NCBI GenBank assembly: GCA_022824945.1
Contig: JAJDYX010000026.1
Span: 1 to 64,000, forward strand
Direction: 5' to 3'
Source: Candidatus Latescibacterota bacterium
GTDB lineage: Bacteria > Latescibacterota > UBA2968
DNA: 64,000 bases
The notes under the pieces were generated by a model, which saw only the letters and a list, made by a program, of their open reading frames with translations, was not told the origin of the DNA and searched no databases. The first letter of the stretch is position 1. Each line of letters starts with the position of its first letter. Shown piece by piece: positions 1 to 7,808 of the stretch. The position numbers and the translations under genes are program-made.

Positions 1-174
1 AAGTGCATACCCGGTGTGCAGTATGCCGTCTTCGAGATGGGGAGAGATGACACCCGTACGGTCCAATTCGTGATAATCCGGACAGAAGGTCTCAAAATCG
101 ACGCAAGTGAGGCCGTTTTCGCCAGATTGCCAGTATTCAAAGTCCCGAGAGATTAAGAGGGTGCTGGTGTGCAT
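1..174 (-). CDS. Hypothetical protein, N-terminal part only
   Basis: An open frame runs from an ATG at 174 off the left edge, giving 58 residues that begin MHTSTLLISRDFEYW. It lies 44 bases downstream of the enolase-superfamily gene in the same direction, so it is probably the last visible gene of that operon. There is no signal peptide or recognised motif in the visible part; it is rich in acidic and aromatic residues. The upstream ribosome-binding site is weak. I do not recognise the family, and the start and even the reality of the gene depend on sequence outside the window. Confidence 0.5.
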   Translation of the reverse strand, partial: MHTSTLLISRDFEYWQSGENGLTCVDFETFCPDYHELDRTGVISPHLEDGILHTGYAL

Positions 175-218
175 AATAAGGGACCGGATAGAAAGGTTAA
201 AATCGCCACACGGAACAT

Positions 219-1433
219 CTATTTTTCCATAAACGGGCCCTGCTGTTCGATGCGTTGCAGGATTTGTTTGAACTTGTCGGAACCGTCGTCTTCCCAAACA
301 TCCAGACGAATGCCCCGGATGTTGCCTTCGGGAAAACCAGTGAGACTGGCAACGTTCGGAAATCCTCTGGTATAGAGCTTGTGACCACCGGGTAGATGCA
401 GGATGCCAATGGTGGGAGGAATAACAGTGGGTTTGTTGGCGGCGCATCTGGCCAGCGCGTCTTCGGCGACTTCTACACCGAGGCCGGGGCTTTTGGGTAC
501 CGGAGAGGAACCGCCTGCGACTTCGATGCGCTGTTTGACAACGTCTTCACCGTACTGGTCGTCCAGGTTGGTGGAATGAGCCACGTTGGGAATTACGGCA
601 CCCATATGCAGAGCCATGGCTTTGGTGAGGGTACCACCTGTGAGCTGGATGACAGAGGAGACATTGGCCAGGGCAGCAGCAAATCCACGCACGAGGGTAG
701 AGCCAACGCCGCCTTCGCCGATCATGTAGGCATCGGCGCAACCGCGAATAATCTCCTGACCACCGCCGAGTTGAGGAACATGCATGAGCAGCGGCAAACT
801 GGTTTTTTCCCTCAGAAGGCGCCAGCCTTCGACATCGGATAAGACCAAAGGATCTTCGATCATACCTACGACGGGGGACTTCTCCAGCTCCTGCAAGATG
901 CGCAGGACAGCGGCAAGCGGCCGGTTGTGATTGAAGTCGTAGTGCATTTTGAAACCGGGCGGGGCAACCTCCTCAACGGCTCTGGTTTGTTCGTACACAT
1001 CGTAATAGGCGCAGGTGTGGATTTTAAAGATCATATACCCTTCTTCCACGGCTCGCTGAACCTCTTTGGCCAGGTCTTCCGGGGAGGCCGGGCGGGTCCA
1101 GGCAGCTACGGGTACGCGGTCGCGTATTTTCTGACCCATGAGTTTGTACGCGGGAATTTCAAGGTATTTGCCCATGGTATCGTAGAGAGCGCCCATCAGG
1201 CCGCTGTTGAGATCGGCGTTGATAAAGTCAAAAGGATCGCGGTCGATCAGGTGTTTTACAGTGGATTCGAGAGGGGCCTCGCAGCGTGCATCGCCATAGC
1301 CGACAATGCCATTGTCAGTCGTAATTTTAAAAATGGTACGATGGTTTATGTTGAAAAACCGGGCTTTCTGATCGGCATTTCGGTCGGCGATTTTGGGGTA
1401 GATGGGGATGATGTCGATGTCGATGATTTTCAT
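219..1433 (-). CDS. Enolase-superfamily (mandelate racemase/muconate lactonizing-like) dehydratase
   Basis: This 404-residue protein has the two-domain enolase-superfamily layout: an N-terminal capping domain (about 1-110) and a C-terminal barrel (about 120-370). Family members abstract the proton alpha to a carboxylate, usually to dehydrate or racemise acid sugars. Visible residues are K137 in FKIH (second-strand base motif KxK altered to KIH), D166 in HYDFNHN and E193 in MIEDP as metal ligands. The expected third acidic ligand seems to be replaced by H218 in LLMHVPQLGGG. An AGAGG Shine-Dalgarno precedes the ATG. It sits 35 bases after the DapA-type aldolase gene, a pairing typical of acid-sugar catabolism. 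The substrate cannot be named. Confidence 0.85.
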   Translation of the reverse strand: MKIIDIDIIPIYPKIADRNADQKARFFNINHRTIFKITTDNGIVGYGDARCEAPLESTVKHLIDRDPFDFINADLNSGLMGALYDTMGKYLEIPAYKLMGQKIRDRVPVAAWTRPASPEDLAKEVQRAVEEGYMIFKIHTCAYYDVYEQTRAVEEVAPPGFKMHYDFNHNRPLAAVLRILQELEKSPVVGMIEDPLVLSDVEGWRLLREKTSLPLLMHVPQLGGGQEIIRGCADAYMIGEGGVGSTLVRGFAAALANVSSVIQLTGGTLTKAMALHMGAVIPNVAHSTNLDDQYGEDVVKQRIEVAGGSSPVPKSPGLGVEVAEDALARCAANKPTVIPPTIGILHLPGGHKLYTRGFPNVASLTGFPEGNIRGIRLDVWEDDGSDKFKQILQRIEQQGPFMEK

Positions 1434-1468
1434 GATCGAATCCTCTTCTAAAGCCTAAATCCTGCCAT

Positions 1469-2389
1469 TCACACTTCAATAGGTCTCGTAATATCTACAC
1501 CGGGCAGCATTTTGTGCAAGAGCGATTTCAAGTGGTCGGCAGTGATTGGGTCGATATTTGCGCCGGGATGGCGCACGTAGCTGCTGGCGATCAGGCCGCG
1601 CTGGCGGAAAATCTCTTTGCGGAGAGCCACCCCTGGCTGCTGCTCGTACACGATGAGCGGCAGGTATCGGTGATAGATATCGTGTACGGTGTCAAAGTCT
1701 TTATTTTTAGTGCCCCGGACCAGAGCGAGCAGAACTTCGGGAAAGGCAAAGCCGGTCATAAAACCATGTGCGCCGCGGGCCAGATCAAAAGCGCCGTAGA
1801 GAGCGCCGAGGCCGGTGAGAATGGTGACCGCACGGTCTCCAATACCGTTCAAGAGAGCGGTAATTTTGGGCGGGGTAGGCACGGCCTCTTCTTTGATGCA
1901 GGCGACGAGCGGAATTTCGCGGGCGAGGCGCAGGATGAGAGAGATGGACATGTGGACCTGAGTGGAGGCGGGGTGATCCTGTACAACGATGGGAATGGAG
2001 ATGCCTTCGGCCACCTGCTGGAAAAATTCGAAGATGCGGTCTTCATTGGGTACGGATTCGCGCGAGGGAGTGACCATCACACCAGCGGCGCCGAGAGATT
2101 CGGCCATCTGGCTGAGTTCAAGGGTCGCCCGTGTGCCGCTGTAGCTCGTGCCCACGATAACGGGGATGCGCCCGCCTGCAGCACCCACAGCGGTTTTAAT
2201 AAGCTGTTCCCTTTCGGCATCCAGCATTCGGTTGGATTCACCGAGTACACCAATGATGGTAACGCCGTTTACACCGATATCGGCCATAAAGCGTACCGTT
2301 CGATCAAAGGATTCCAAATCGAGATTGCCATGGTCATCGAATGGGGTGACCAGGATGGGAAAGACGCCTTTAAAACTTACGGATGCCAT
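1469..2389 (-). CDS. Dihydrodipicolinate synthase/N-acetylneuraminate lyase family aldolase
   Basis: A 306-residue class I aldolase-type barrel. The GVLGES segment (47-52) matches the family GxxGE pyruvate-carboxylate motif and K166 in CIKEEA is the Schiff-base lysine. The Tyr normally found in the YNxPxRT motif is replaced by Gln137 (VVQDHPAST), so it is unlikely to be true DapA; members with altered motifs act on other 2-keto acids. AGGAG precedes the ATG. It lies between the sulfatase and the enolase-superfamily gene on the same strand, suggesting that it cleaves or dehydrates the keto-deoxy acid made by that enzyme. The precise reaction is inference. Confidence 0.85.
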   Translation of the reverse strand: MASVSFKGVFPILVTPFDDHGNLDLESFDRTVRFMADIGVNGVTIIGVLGESNRMLDAEREQLIKTAVGAAGGRIPVIVGTSYSGTRATLELSQMAESLGAAGVMVTPSRESVPNEDRIFEFFQQVAEGISIPIVVQDHPASTQVHMSISLILRLAREIPLVACIKEEAVPTPPKITALLNGIGDRAVTILTGLGALYGAFDLARGAHGFMTGFAFPEVLLALVRGTKNKDFDTVHDIYHRYLPLIVYEQQPGVALRKEIFRQRGLIASSYVRHPGANIDPITADHLKSLLHKMLPGVDITRPIEV

Positions 2390-2421
2390 CGATGGTTCTC
2401 CTGTTGTCCATCGCTCAATCC

Positions 2422-3813
2422 CTACTCACGGCGCAGGGGTTTTGCTGTGGGCGCTTCCACTTTGGGTATCCAGGCGGCATGTGCGGCAATAATGTCCTTA
2501 TACTGCGTTCGTCCCGCGAGATTTGTCCACTCGAGGCTGTCATTCTCGTGATCGTAGAGTTCCTCTGTCCCATCTGAATAGCGAATATATCGCCATCGTT
2601 CAGAGCGCACACTGTGATTGCCTCGTATATGCGTGGTCAACGCGGGTCGATCCCATTCTCGGTCGGGCTGCTCCATCAGGGGTTTTAAGCTCACGCCATC
2701 CAGACCATCCCTTTGGGGCAAATCGCAAATATCAATAAATGTTGGATACAGATCGACCAGACTGACCGTGCGGTCGCATCGATTAGGTGCCATGCCCGGC
2801 GCTGAAATCATGAGCGGCACGCGCGTGGCTTCTTCCCAGAGCGCAAATTTGCGCCAATGGAGTTTCTCGCCCAGATGCCAGCCGTGATCTCCCCACAGCA
2901 CAATCATCGTGTTGTCGGCATAAGAACTGTTGTCCAGCGCATCCAATAATTCCCCGATCATATCATCGGCAAATCGAATACAGGCGAGATACCCCGCAAC
3001 AGCTCTTCGCCAATTGTCCGTCTCAGTGACATTTTTGTGATCATCCCGCCGCGCGACAAATGATCGCCCAATAGGTGGCACATCGTCGAGATCGTTTTCG
3101 TCTATATTGGGCAATGTGATCTCGTCCGGGGGATACAAATCAAAATACTTTCGGGGCACGTACCACGGCAGGTGCGGGCGATAGAGTCCGCAGGCCAAAA
3201 AGAAGAATTTGTCGTGCTTCTTCCTCAGCATCTCTTTACCCCACTGCACCACTTTCCAATCGTCCATTTCCTCCACGGGCACATCTATTGGTCCCCAATC
3301 GAACCTGCTTTGTGAAAAACCATTCAGCGGTGGATTGGAAGGCATTGGATCCTGCCCCTGGGGAACATAGTCGTGATAGGATACCACGTCAGCAGGTCTC
3401 CCCTGTCGCGTGATCTTGCCTCTACCCGCGACATAATATCCATTGCCCATAAAATGCTGCATCAAAGTCACGGCATCTGGATCTTGCTGCCGGAATGAAT
3501 GGGCATTTTCATACACCCCCGTTGTCGTGGGCAATTTGCCCGTCACCAAGCTACCACGCGAGGGATTGCACGCAGGCGCGTTGCAATACGCACGGGTAAA
3601 TAACGTACTTCGAGCTGCCAAGCGATCTAAATTGGGCGTTACAGAATCCGGGTGTCCTCCCAGACAGCCAATCCAATCATTGAGATCATCCACAGCGATA
3701 AAGAGCACATTGGATTTCTGTTGTGCGAAAAGCGATGTTGGCAAAGCACTCGCTGCGAGTACAGCGGCAGTGCTTGTGAAGGTAGTAGATAAAAAATCGC
3801 GGCGCGTTTGCAT
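2422..3813 (-). CDS. Sulfatase (iduronate-2-sulfatase-like), Tat-type signal
   Basis: A 463-residue arylsulfatase-family enzyme that would hydrolyse sulfate esters outside the cytoplasm. The N-terminus carries TRRDFLST followed by a hydrophobic stretch ending in FAQQ, a twin-arginine-like export signal. VDDLND (41-46) supplies metal-binding aspartates, and C82 in ACNPSRGSLVTG is the CxPxR cysteine that must be converted to formylglycine by a maturase not seen in this window. LWGDHGWHLGEKLHWRK is the usual alkaline-phosphatase-fold motif. AGGAG sits 6 bases before the ATG. It lies 3 bases after the dioxygenase gene, so the two are co-transcribed. The substrate is unknown, probably a sulfated sugar. 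Confidence 0.93.
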   Translation of the reverse strand: MQTRRDFLSTTFTSTAAVLAASALPTSLFAQQKSNVLFIAVDDLNDWIGCLGGHPDSVTPNLDRLAARSTLFTRAYCNAPACNPSRGSLVTGKLPTTTGVYENAHSFRQQDPDAVTLMQHFMGNGYYVAGRGKITRQGRPADVVSYHDYVPQGQDPMPSNPPLNGFSQSRFDWGPIDVPVEEMDDWKVVQWGKEMLRKKHDKFFFLACGLYRPHLPWYVPRKYFDLYPPDEITLPNIDENDLDDVPPIGRSFVARRDDHKNVTETDNWRRAVAGYLACIRFADDMIGELLDALDNSSYADNTMIVLWGDHGWHLGEKLHWRKFALWEEATRVPLMISAPGMAPNRCDRTVSLVDLYPTFIDICDLPQRDGLDGVSLKPLMEQPDREWDRPALTTHIRGNHSVRSERWRYIRYSDGTEELYDHENDSLEWTNLAGRTQYKDIIAAHAAWIPKVEAPTAKPLRRE

Positions 3814-3816
3814 GGG

Positions 3817-4671
3817 CTACTCCTGGTTTAACGGCACACCCTCAATCGTGATACGGTGCATGAGGCGTCGCTGTCCCTGATAATCATTGAGCGCGCAATG
3901 CCATGTAGCGCGGTTATCCCAGATAGCGAGGTCATCTTTTTCCCAGCGAATGCGGCATGTAAAATCTGGTTGGGAAGCGTGCTGGTACAAATACTGAAGC
4001 AGAAGTTGAGATTCCTCTTTTGTCCATCCCTCAATTTGAACGGTGAATATGGGATTTACGTAAAGTGCTTTGCGACCCGAGATAGGGTGCCTTATGATTA
4101 TGGGATGGACAGCATCCTGCGTGGCGAGTTCGGGATTGCCAATCCGACCGCTTTGATCGGGCTTTCTGCCATTCATTACGCCAAAAACATGTCGGCTGGA
4201 ATGCAGGGCATTTAAGCTTTCGAGCGTTTTCCGCAACCCCGGCGAGAGGGTTTCATACGCTCTGTACATACTGGAAAACATCGTATCGCCACCAAACTGG
4301 GGAACTTCGCGTGCGTAGAGAATCGAGCCGAGTGCGGGAATGGTATCGTAAGAATGATCCGTATGCCAGTTGCGACCGATATTGGTTTCTTGATCGGGTT
4401 CTTTTCGCACCTCGGCGATGAGGGGATTTTCCGCTACGCCCGTAAAAAACCGGTTGACATTGATATCTCCCCAGCACCGGGCAAATGCGATGTGTTGTTC
4501 CTGTGTGAGGGACTGATTGCGAAAGAGAATCACGCTGTAATCCGCAAAGGCCCGATAGATTTCAGCAAATTGTTCCTCACTAAGCTCCGACGCAATATCA
4601 ACGCCTTCAATTTCAGCACCGAGTGCCCCAGATAGAGGCTTCACGTCAATGGTGCGATATGGTGTGTCCAT
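3817..4671 (-). CDS. TauD/TfdA-family Fe(II)/2-oxoglutarate dioxygenase
   Basis: A 284-residue non-haem iron dioxygenase. The facial triad is visible as H103 and D105 in NWHTDHSYD and distal H258 in ATWHCALND; R269 or R273 after it would bind 2-oxoglutarate. The N-terminal LSGALGAEIEGVD is standard for TauD-like enzymes, which hydroxylate sulfonates, sulfate esters or carboxylates. As the first gene of the run with the sulfatase, it may desulfate or oxidise a sulfated compound, but closely related proteins act on very different substrates. Length is normal for the family. Upstream, 68 bases separate it from purM. Confidence 0.92.
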   Translation of the reverse strand: MDTPYRTIDVKPLSGALGAEIEGVDIASELSEEQFAEIYRAFADYSVILFRNQSLTQEQHIAFARCWGDINVNRFFTGVAENPLIAEVRKEPDQETNIGRNWHTDHSYDTIPALGSILYAREVPQFGGDTMFSSMYRAYETLSPGLRKTLESLNALHSSRHVFGVMNGRKPDQSGRIGNPELATQDAVHPIIIRHPISGRKALYVNPIFTVQIEGWTKEESQLLLQYLYQHASQPDFTCRIRWEKDDLAIWDNRATWHCALNDYQGQRRLMHRITIEGVPLNQE

Positions 4672-4739
4672 AAATTATGTCCTTTCTCAATTATCCCACG
4701 CAAAGGGAACCGCTCGTTCTGAAGTTTTAGGGCCATACC

Positions 4740-5783
4740 TCACCACCTGATTTTTCCAGTGAACGCAACGCCATTCTCCCCTTTGACAATGCGCCCGATT
4801 GGATACGCCTGGCATCCTGCACTTTGCAGGTGGTCCTTAATCCTCGCCACAGAATTTTGGGCGCACACAAGCGTCATCCCCACACCCATATTAAAGGTTC
4901 TCAGCATATCGTCTTCTGGAACCAGCCCCTCTGCGCGAATCGTTTTGAAGATAGGGAGGACTTGAAGTAACGAAAGATCAATCACAGCCTGACAGGTCTC
5001 GGGAAGAATGCGGGATAAATTATCCTGAATACCGCCACCTGTAATATGCGCCATACCCTTCAATCCCTCGTCCTCAAACAGATCCTTCAGAGGCTGATAA
5101 TAACACTGGTGTGGGCGCAAAATCACATCGATAAAAGACACCCTTTGAATATCCCGATCTTTCAACTCAGGCTTATTCTTCAACAATGCCCTGACAAGCG
5201 TATAGCCATTGGTATGCAGTCCATTGGATGCAAGCGCGAGAACCGCGTCTCCATCCTCAATCGCAGAGCCATCAATAATACTATCCCTATCGACAACCCC
5301 AATAGCCGAAGCACTGAGAATATACACTCCATCTTCCACAACCCCTGGCTGAACGGATGTTTCTCCACCAGTTAATGTACATCCCTGTGCCTCACACGCA
5401 TCGGCAATTCCACCAACGAGTGCTTTGACAACAGGGGGGTCGAGTTTACCGCAGACGATACAATCTTGCACGTAAAAAGGATCCGCACCCATAACAATAA
5501 TATCGTTAATCAGATGATTGACCAAGTCATAAGCAATAGACGTGACACTTCCATGTTCAAACGCCAACTTTTGCTTCGAACCAGGCTCCTCGGTTTTTAG
5601 CACGAGAATCGGGTGGTCATAACCCTCAAACCGACCATCGACCAGACTTCCAAAAGCCCCCAATTTATTGAGAACTCTCGAATCGCCGCGCCCGATATTT
5701 GAAGCCATATCTCTTTTAACAGCATCTGTTTCATCAATATTGACGCCACTCTTTGAATAAGACAAAGACTCATCGTTTTGCAC
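4740..5783 (-). CDS. purM: Phosphoribosylformylglycinamidine cyclo-ligase (AIR synthase)
   Basis: A 347-residue PurM that would convert formylglycinamidine ribonucleotide to aminoimidazole ribonucleotide with ATP in purine synthesis. YSKSGVNIDETDAVKRDM at the N-terminus, HLINDIIVMGADPFYVQD, and CTLTGGETSVQPG are classic AIR-synthase blocks; the last normally reads GGETAEMPG, so it diverges slightly. The start is GTG, chosen because AGGAGGG lies 8 bases upstream. No other purine gene is nearby, so it is an isolated pur gene, and the tauD-sulfatase run that follows is probably functionally unrelated. Confidence 0.92.
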   Translation of the reverse strand: MQNDESLSYSKSGVNIDETDAVKRDMASNIGRGDSRVLNKLGAFGSLVDGRFEGYDHPILVLKTEEPGSKQKLAFEHGSVTSIAYDLVNHLINDIIVMGADPFYVQDCIVCGKLDPPVVKALVGGIADACEAQGCTLTGGETSVQPGVVEDGVYILSASAIGVVDRDSIIDGSAIEDGDAVLALASNGLHTNGYTLVRALLKNKPELKDRDIQRVSFIDVILRPHQCYYQPLKDLFEDEGLKGMAHITGGGIQDNLSRILPETCQAVIDLSLLQVLPIFKTIRAEGLVPEDDMLRTFNMGVGMTLVCAQNSVARIKDHLQSAGCQAYPIGRIVKGENGVAFTGKIRW

Positions 5784-5867
5784 TACAGCCCTCCTACATA
5801 TTATCGTTTTTTCTTACTCAATTGATTAAAATAGGTCCTACTAAGAGCCGCTCTTTTGCTCTCTTTG

Positions 5868-6464
5868 TCAGATATTAGATATATCGTTCTCGACCCCCAC
5901 CACGACAAACTTCCCGGTGTCGGAAAGCAAGTGGCGATTGCCTAAGTTAGACCATGAAAGGTAGTATTCCCGGGAGACAAAGACAGTTGTTTTGAGTTCG
6001 CCAGTCGGCTTCTCATATTCTCCCTGGAGCGGACACCCTGGCACGCGCAATGGACCATAGATACCGTCAGTCTCTCTGCCCGACCAAAAATGCTGATCAC
6101 TGGTGAGCAAGATGCAGAGACCTTCGTCCGCCATACCAGAATCAACTACCGCCTCGACAAAGGCTACATCCGCGAAGAAATCGTACATTGTCTCTGGGAC
6201 TCGACCCGAGAGCGGAACCTTTAGCTCAATGGCCAGATGCATAGTCCCATCCGTTACAAGAAGGTCAATGTTTCGTTTTTGTCGTTTTGTCTGTCGAACG
6301 TGGCTTGGTAAGGCGCAGGACACTTCAAAACGAACATCAAATCCGCGCGAGCGGAACATCAGGCCTAATTCAAGTTGCAGACCCCGTTCGTTTTCCACAG
6401 TCTGAGGATCTTGGAATTGCTCAGAAAAGAACTTTATCGCAAGGTCTCTAATATCATTCACCAT
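5868..6464 (-). CDS. PD-(D/E)XK nuclease-like hypothetical protein
   Basis: A 198-residue protein from the ATG at 6464. The segment NIDLLVTDG...LAIELKVP places an Asp, then about a dozen residues, then ExK on a predicted strand, the core of PD-(D/E)XK nucleases and related folds. It is divergently transcribed from a DNA methyltransferase and restriction-enzyme pair, so a role in DNA cleavage or as an accessory restriction protein is plausible. It has no membrane segment or signal. No strong ribosome-binding site is seen. It could equally be a cargo hypothetical protein; nuclease activity is inference from the motif alone. Confidence 0.65.
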   Translation of the reverse strand: MVNDIRDLAIKFFSEQFQDPQTVENERGLQLELGLMFRSRGFDVRFEVSCALPSHVRQTKRQKRNIDLLVTDGTMHLAIELKVPLSGRVPETMYDFFADVAFVEAVVDSGMADEGLCILLTSDQHFWSGRETDGIYGPLRVPGCPLQGEYEKPTGELKTTVFVSREYYLSWSNLGNRHLLSDTGKFVVVGVENDISNI

Positions 6465-6490
6465 AAGGCGCACCAAGAAATATATTTAGG

Positions 6491-6536
6491 AACAAATTCT
6501 CCCTTGCTCGGTAAACAAATGGATACTATATTTGTT
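6491..6536 (+). promoter_or_regulatory. Operator-like repeats before the restriction-modification operon
   Basis: AACAAAT occurs at 6491-6497 and again at 6514-6520; the second copy forms a perfect inverted repeat with ATTTGTT at 6530-6536, spaced by 9 bases. The inverted pair spans the -10 box of the methyltransferase promoter, so a bound protein would block transcription. The two direct copies are 23 bases apart, about two helical turns. Restriction-modification operons are often controlled by a C protein or by the methyltransferase itself; no C-protein gene is visible. Function is inferred. Confidence 0.5.
6504..6532 (+). promoter_or_regulatory. Sigma70-type promoter for the restriction-modification operon
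   Basis: TTGCTC (6504-6509), a 17-base spacer and TATATT (6527-6532) lie 44 bases before the methyltransferase ATG in the AT-rich divergent gap. It matches the spacing of other promoters in this window. It is a sequence match only. Confidence 0.55.
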
Positions 6537-6575
6537 CGTGATTTCCATATACTACGCAAAGCATAGGAGAAGAAG

Positions 6576-7808
6576 ATGGGAAATACAAAAAGTAAAATTA
6601 TTTTAGAACAAGATAAACTGAATGTAAAAGAAAAACAACGGGCGAATTTATTTACTTGGCGTGGACAATTTACGCCTCAATTTGTTGATTATATTATAGA
6701 TAGATTCTCAAGAAAGGGATTCACCGTAATTGATCCTTTTTCGGGTAGTGGAACGGTACTTCAAGCCTGCGCACGCAAGGGCCTAAGCGGATATGGCTAT
6801 GAAATCAATCCAGCAGCTTATGCAATGTCAAAATTTTTCTCTTTGTCAAATAAATGTATCAAAGACCGCGAAGTGATAGTCAGTGATTTACAGAAGAAAA
6901 TTCACGATCTACTTCACACTTTTGGAGGTCTGCCACTTTTCAAAAATTGTAGTCGCGAATATAGAATCCGCTTTGCTAATTTGATTGACTTTTCAAAAGA
7001 GTTGATCTCCTCGACCTCAAATAAGGATGAAATGGTAATTGCCTTAAATGTCATTTTTTCTGCTGAAAATAGAAAACACAAGGACTTAAATTCGGCCATT
7101 ATGTCGTCTTTTAACTTTATTAAGCAGGCGACACTAAGTCTACCATTTACAGACGCACCTATACGGGCATTTTTAGGGGATGCAAGATACTTATCTAAAA
7201 ATTCACTATCTAAAGCCAATTTGATTTTAACCAGCCCGCCTTATATCAACGTATTTAACTATCACCAGAATCACAGGGCTGTGATGGAAACCCTCGGTTG
7301 GGATCTCTTAAAAGTTGCACACAGTGAAATTGGTTCCAATAGGAAGAATCGAAGCAATCGATTTAGAACCGTCGTACAATATTGCCTGGAAATGAATCGA
7401 AGCCTTCAGAGTTTTTGGCACACATTAGAAAGAAATGGAATAATCGTATTAGTCGTAGGACGCGAATCTCGTGTACGACGTGTGCCATTTTACAATGGTT
7501 TAATCATAAAGGACCTTGTGTTGAAAGCGGGTGGCTTCTGTGATATTGCAACTTACGAAAGACATTTTATCAATAGATTTGGTGCTAAAATTAAAGAGGA
7601 TATTATTGTTGCCAAAAAAGATCGAAACCCACCCGAGGACATTGAAGCGAGAGAGATAGCATGTAAGCATCTGAAAGCGTCCATTTCACAAGCTGAAGAC
7701 GGAATAAAACCCGAAATTCAAGATGTCATTTCTGACATTTACAGTGTTCATCCATCTCCTTTATTTTTTCCAAAGGAAGTTTTTCAAAATGGCAAAAACA
7801 CCCCATAA
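6576..7808 (+). CDS. Site-specific DNA methyltransferase (N4-cytosine or N6-adenine type)
   Basis: A 410-residue enzyme. Motif I, DPFSGSGT (53-60), binds S-adenosylmethionine and is followed by GYGYEINPAA; motif IV, TSPPY near residue 219, is the catalytic loop of amino-methyltransferases, and SPPY favours N4-cytosine. Motif I precedes motif IV. AGGAGA lies just before the ATG. Its stop overlaps the restriction-enzyme start by 20 bases, so it should protect the host from that enzyme. Base composition is clearly more AT-rich than the surrounding genes, suggesting horizontal transfer. The recognition sequence cannot be read from the protein. Confidence 0.88.
   Translation: MGNTKSKIILEQDKLNVKEKQRANLFTWRGQFTPQFVDYIIDRFSRKGFTVIDPFSGSGTVLQACARKGLSGYGYEINPAAYAMSKFFSLSNKCIKDREVIVSDLQKKIHDLLHTFGGLPLFKNCSREYRIRFANLIDFSKELISSTSNKDEMVIALNVIFSAENRKHKDLNSAIMSSFNFIKQATLSLPFTDAPIRAFLGDARYLSKNSLSKANLILTSPPYINVFNYHQNHRAVMETLGWDLLKVAHSEIGSNRKNRSNRFRTVVQYCLEMNRSLQSFWHTLERNGIIVLVVGRESRVRRVPFYNGLIIKDLVLKAGGFCDIATYERHFINRFGAKIKEDIIVAKKDRNPPEDIEAREIACKHLKASISQAEDGIKPEIQDVISDIYSVHPSPLFFPKEVFQNGKNTP

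Noticed and set aside
1514..2551. Plus-strand 345-codon open frame
   Set aside because: Antisense shadow of the aldolase and sulfatase genes, which have strong family motifs on the other strand.
7723..7788. Longer N-terminus for the restriction enzyme
   Set aside because: The extra 22 codons lie wholly inside the methyltransferase gene and ATG 7789 has a good ribosome-binding site.
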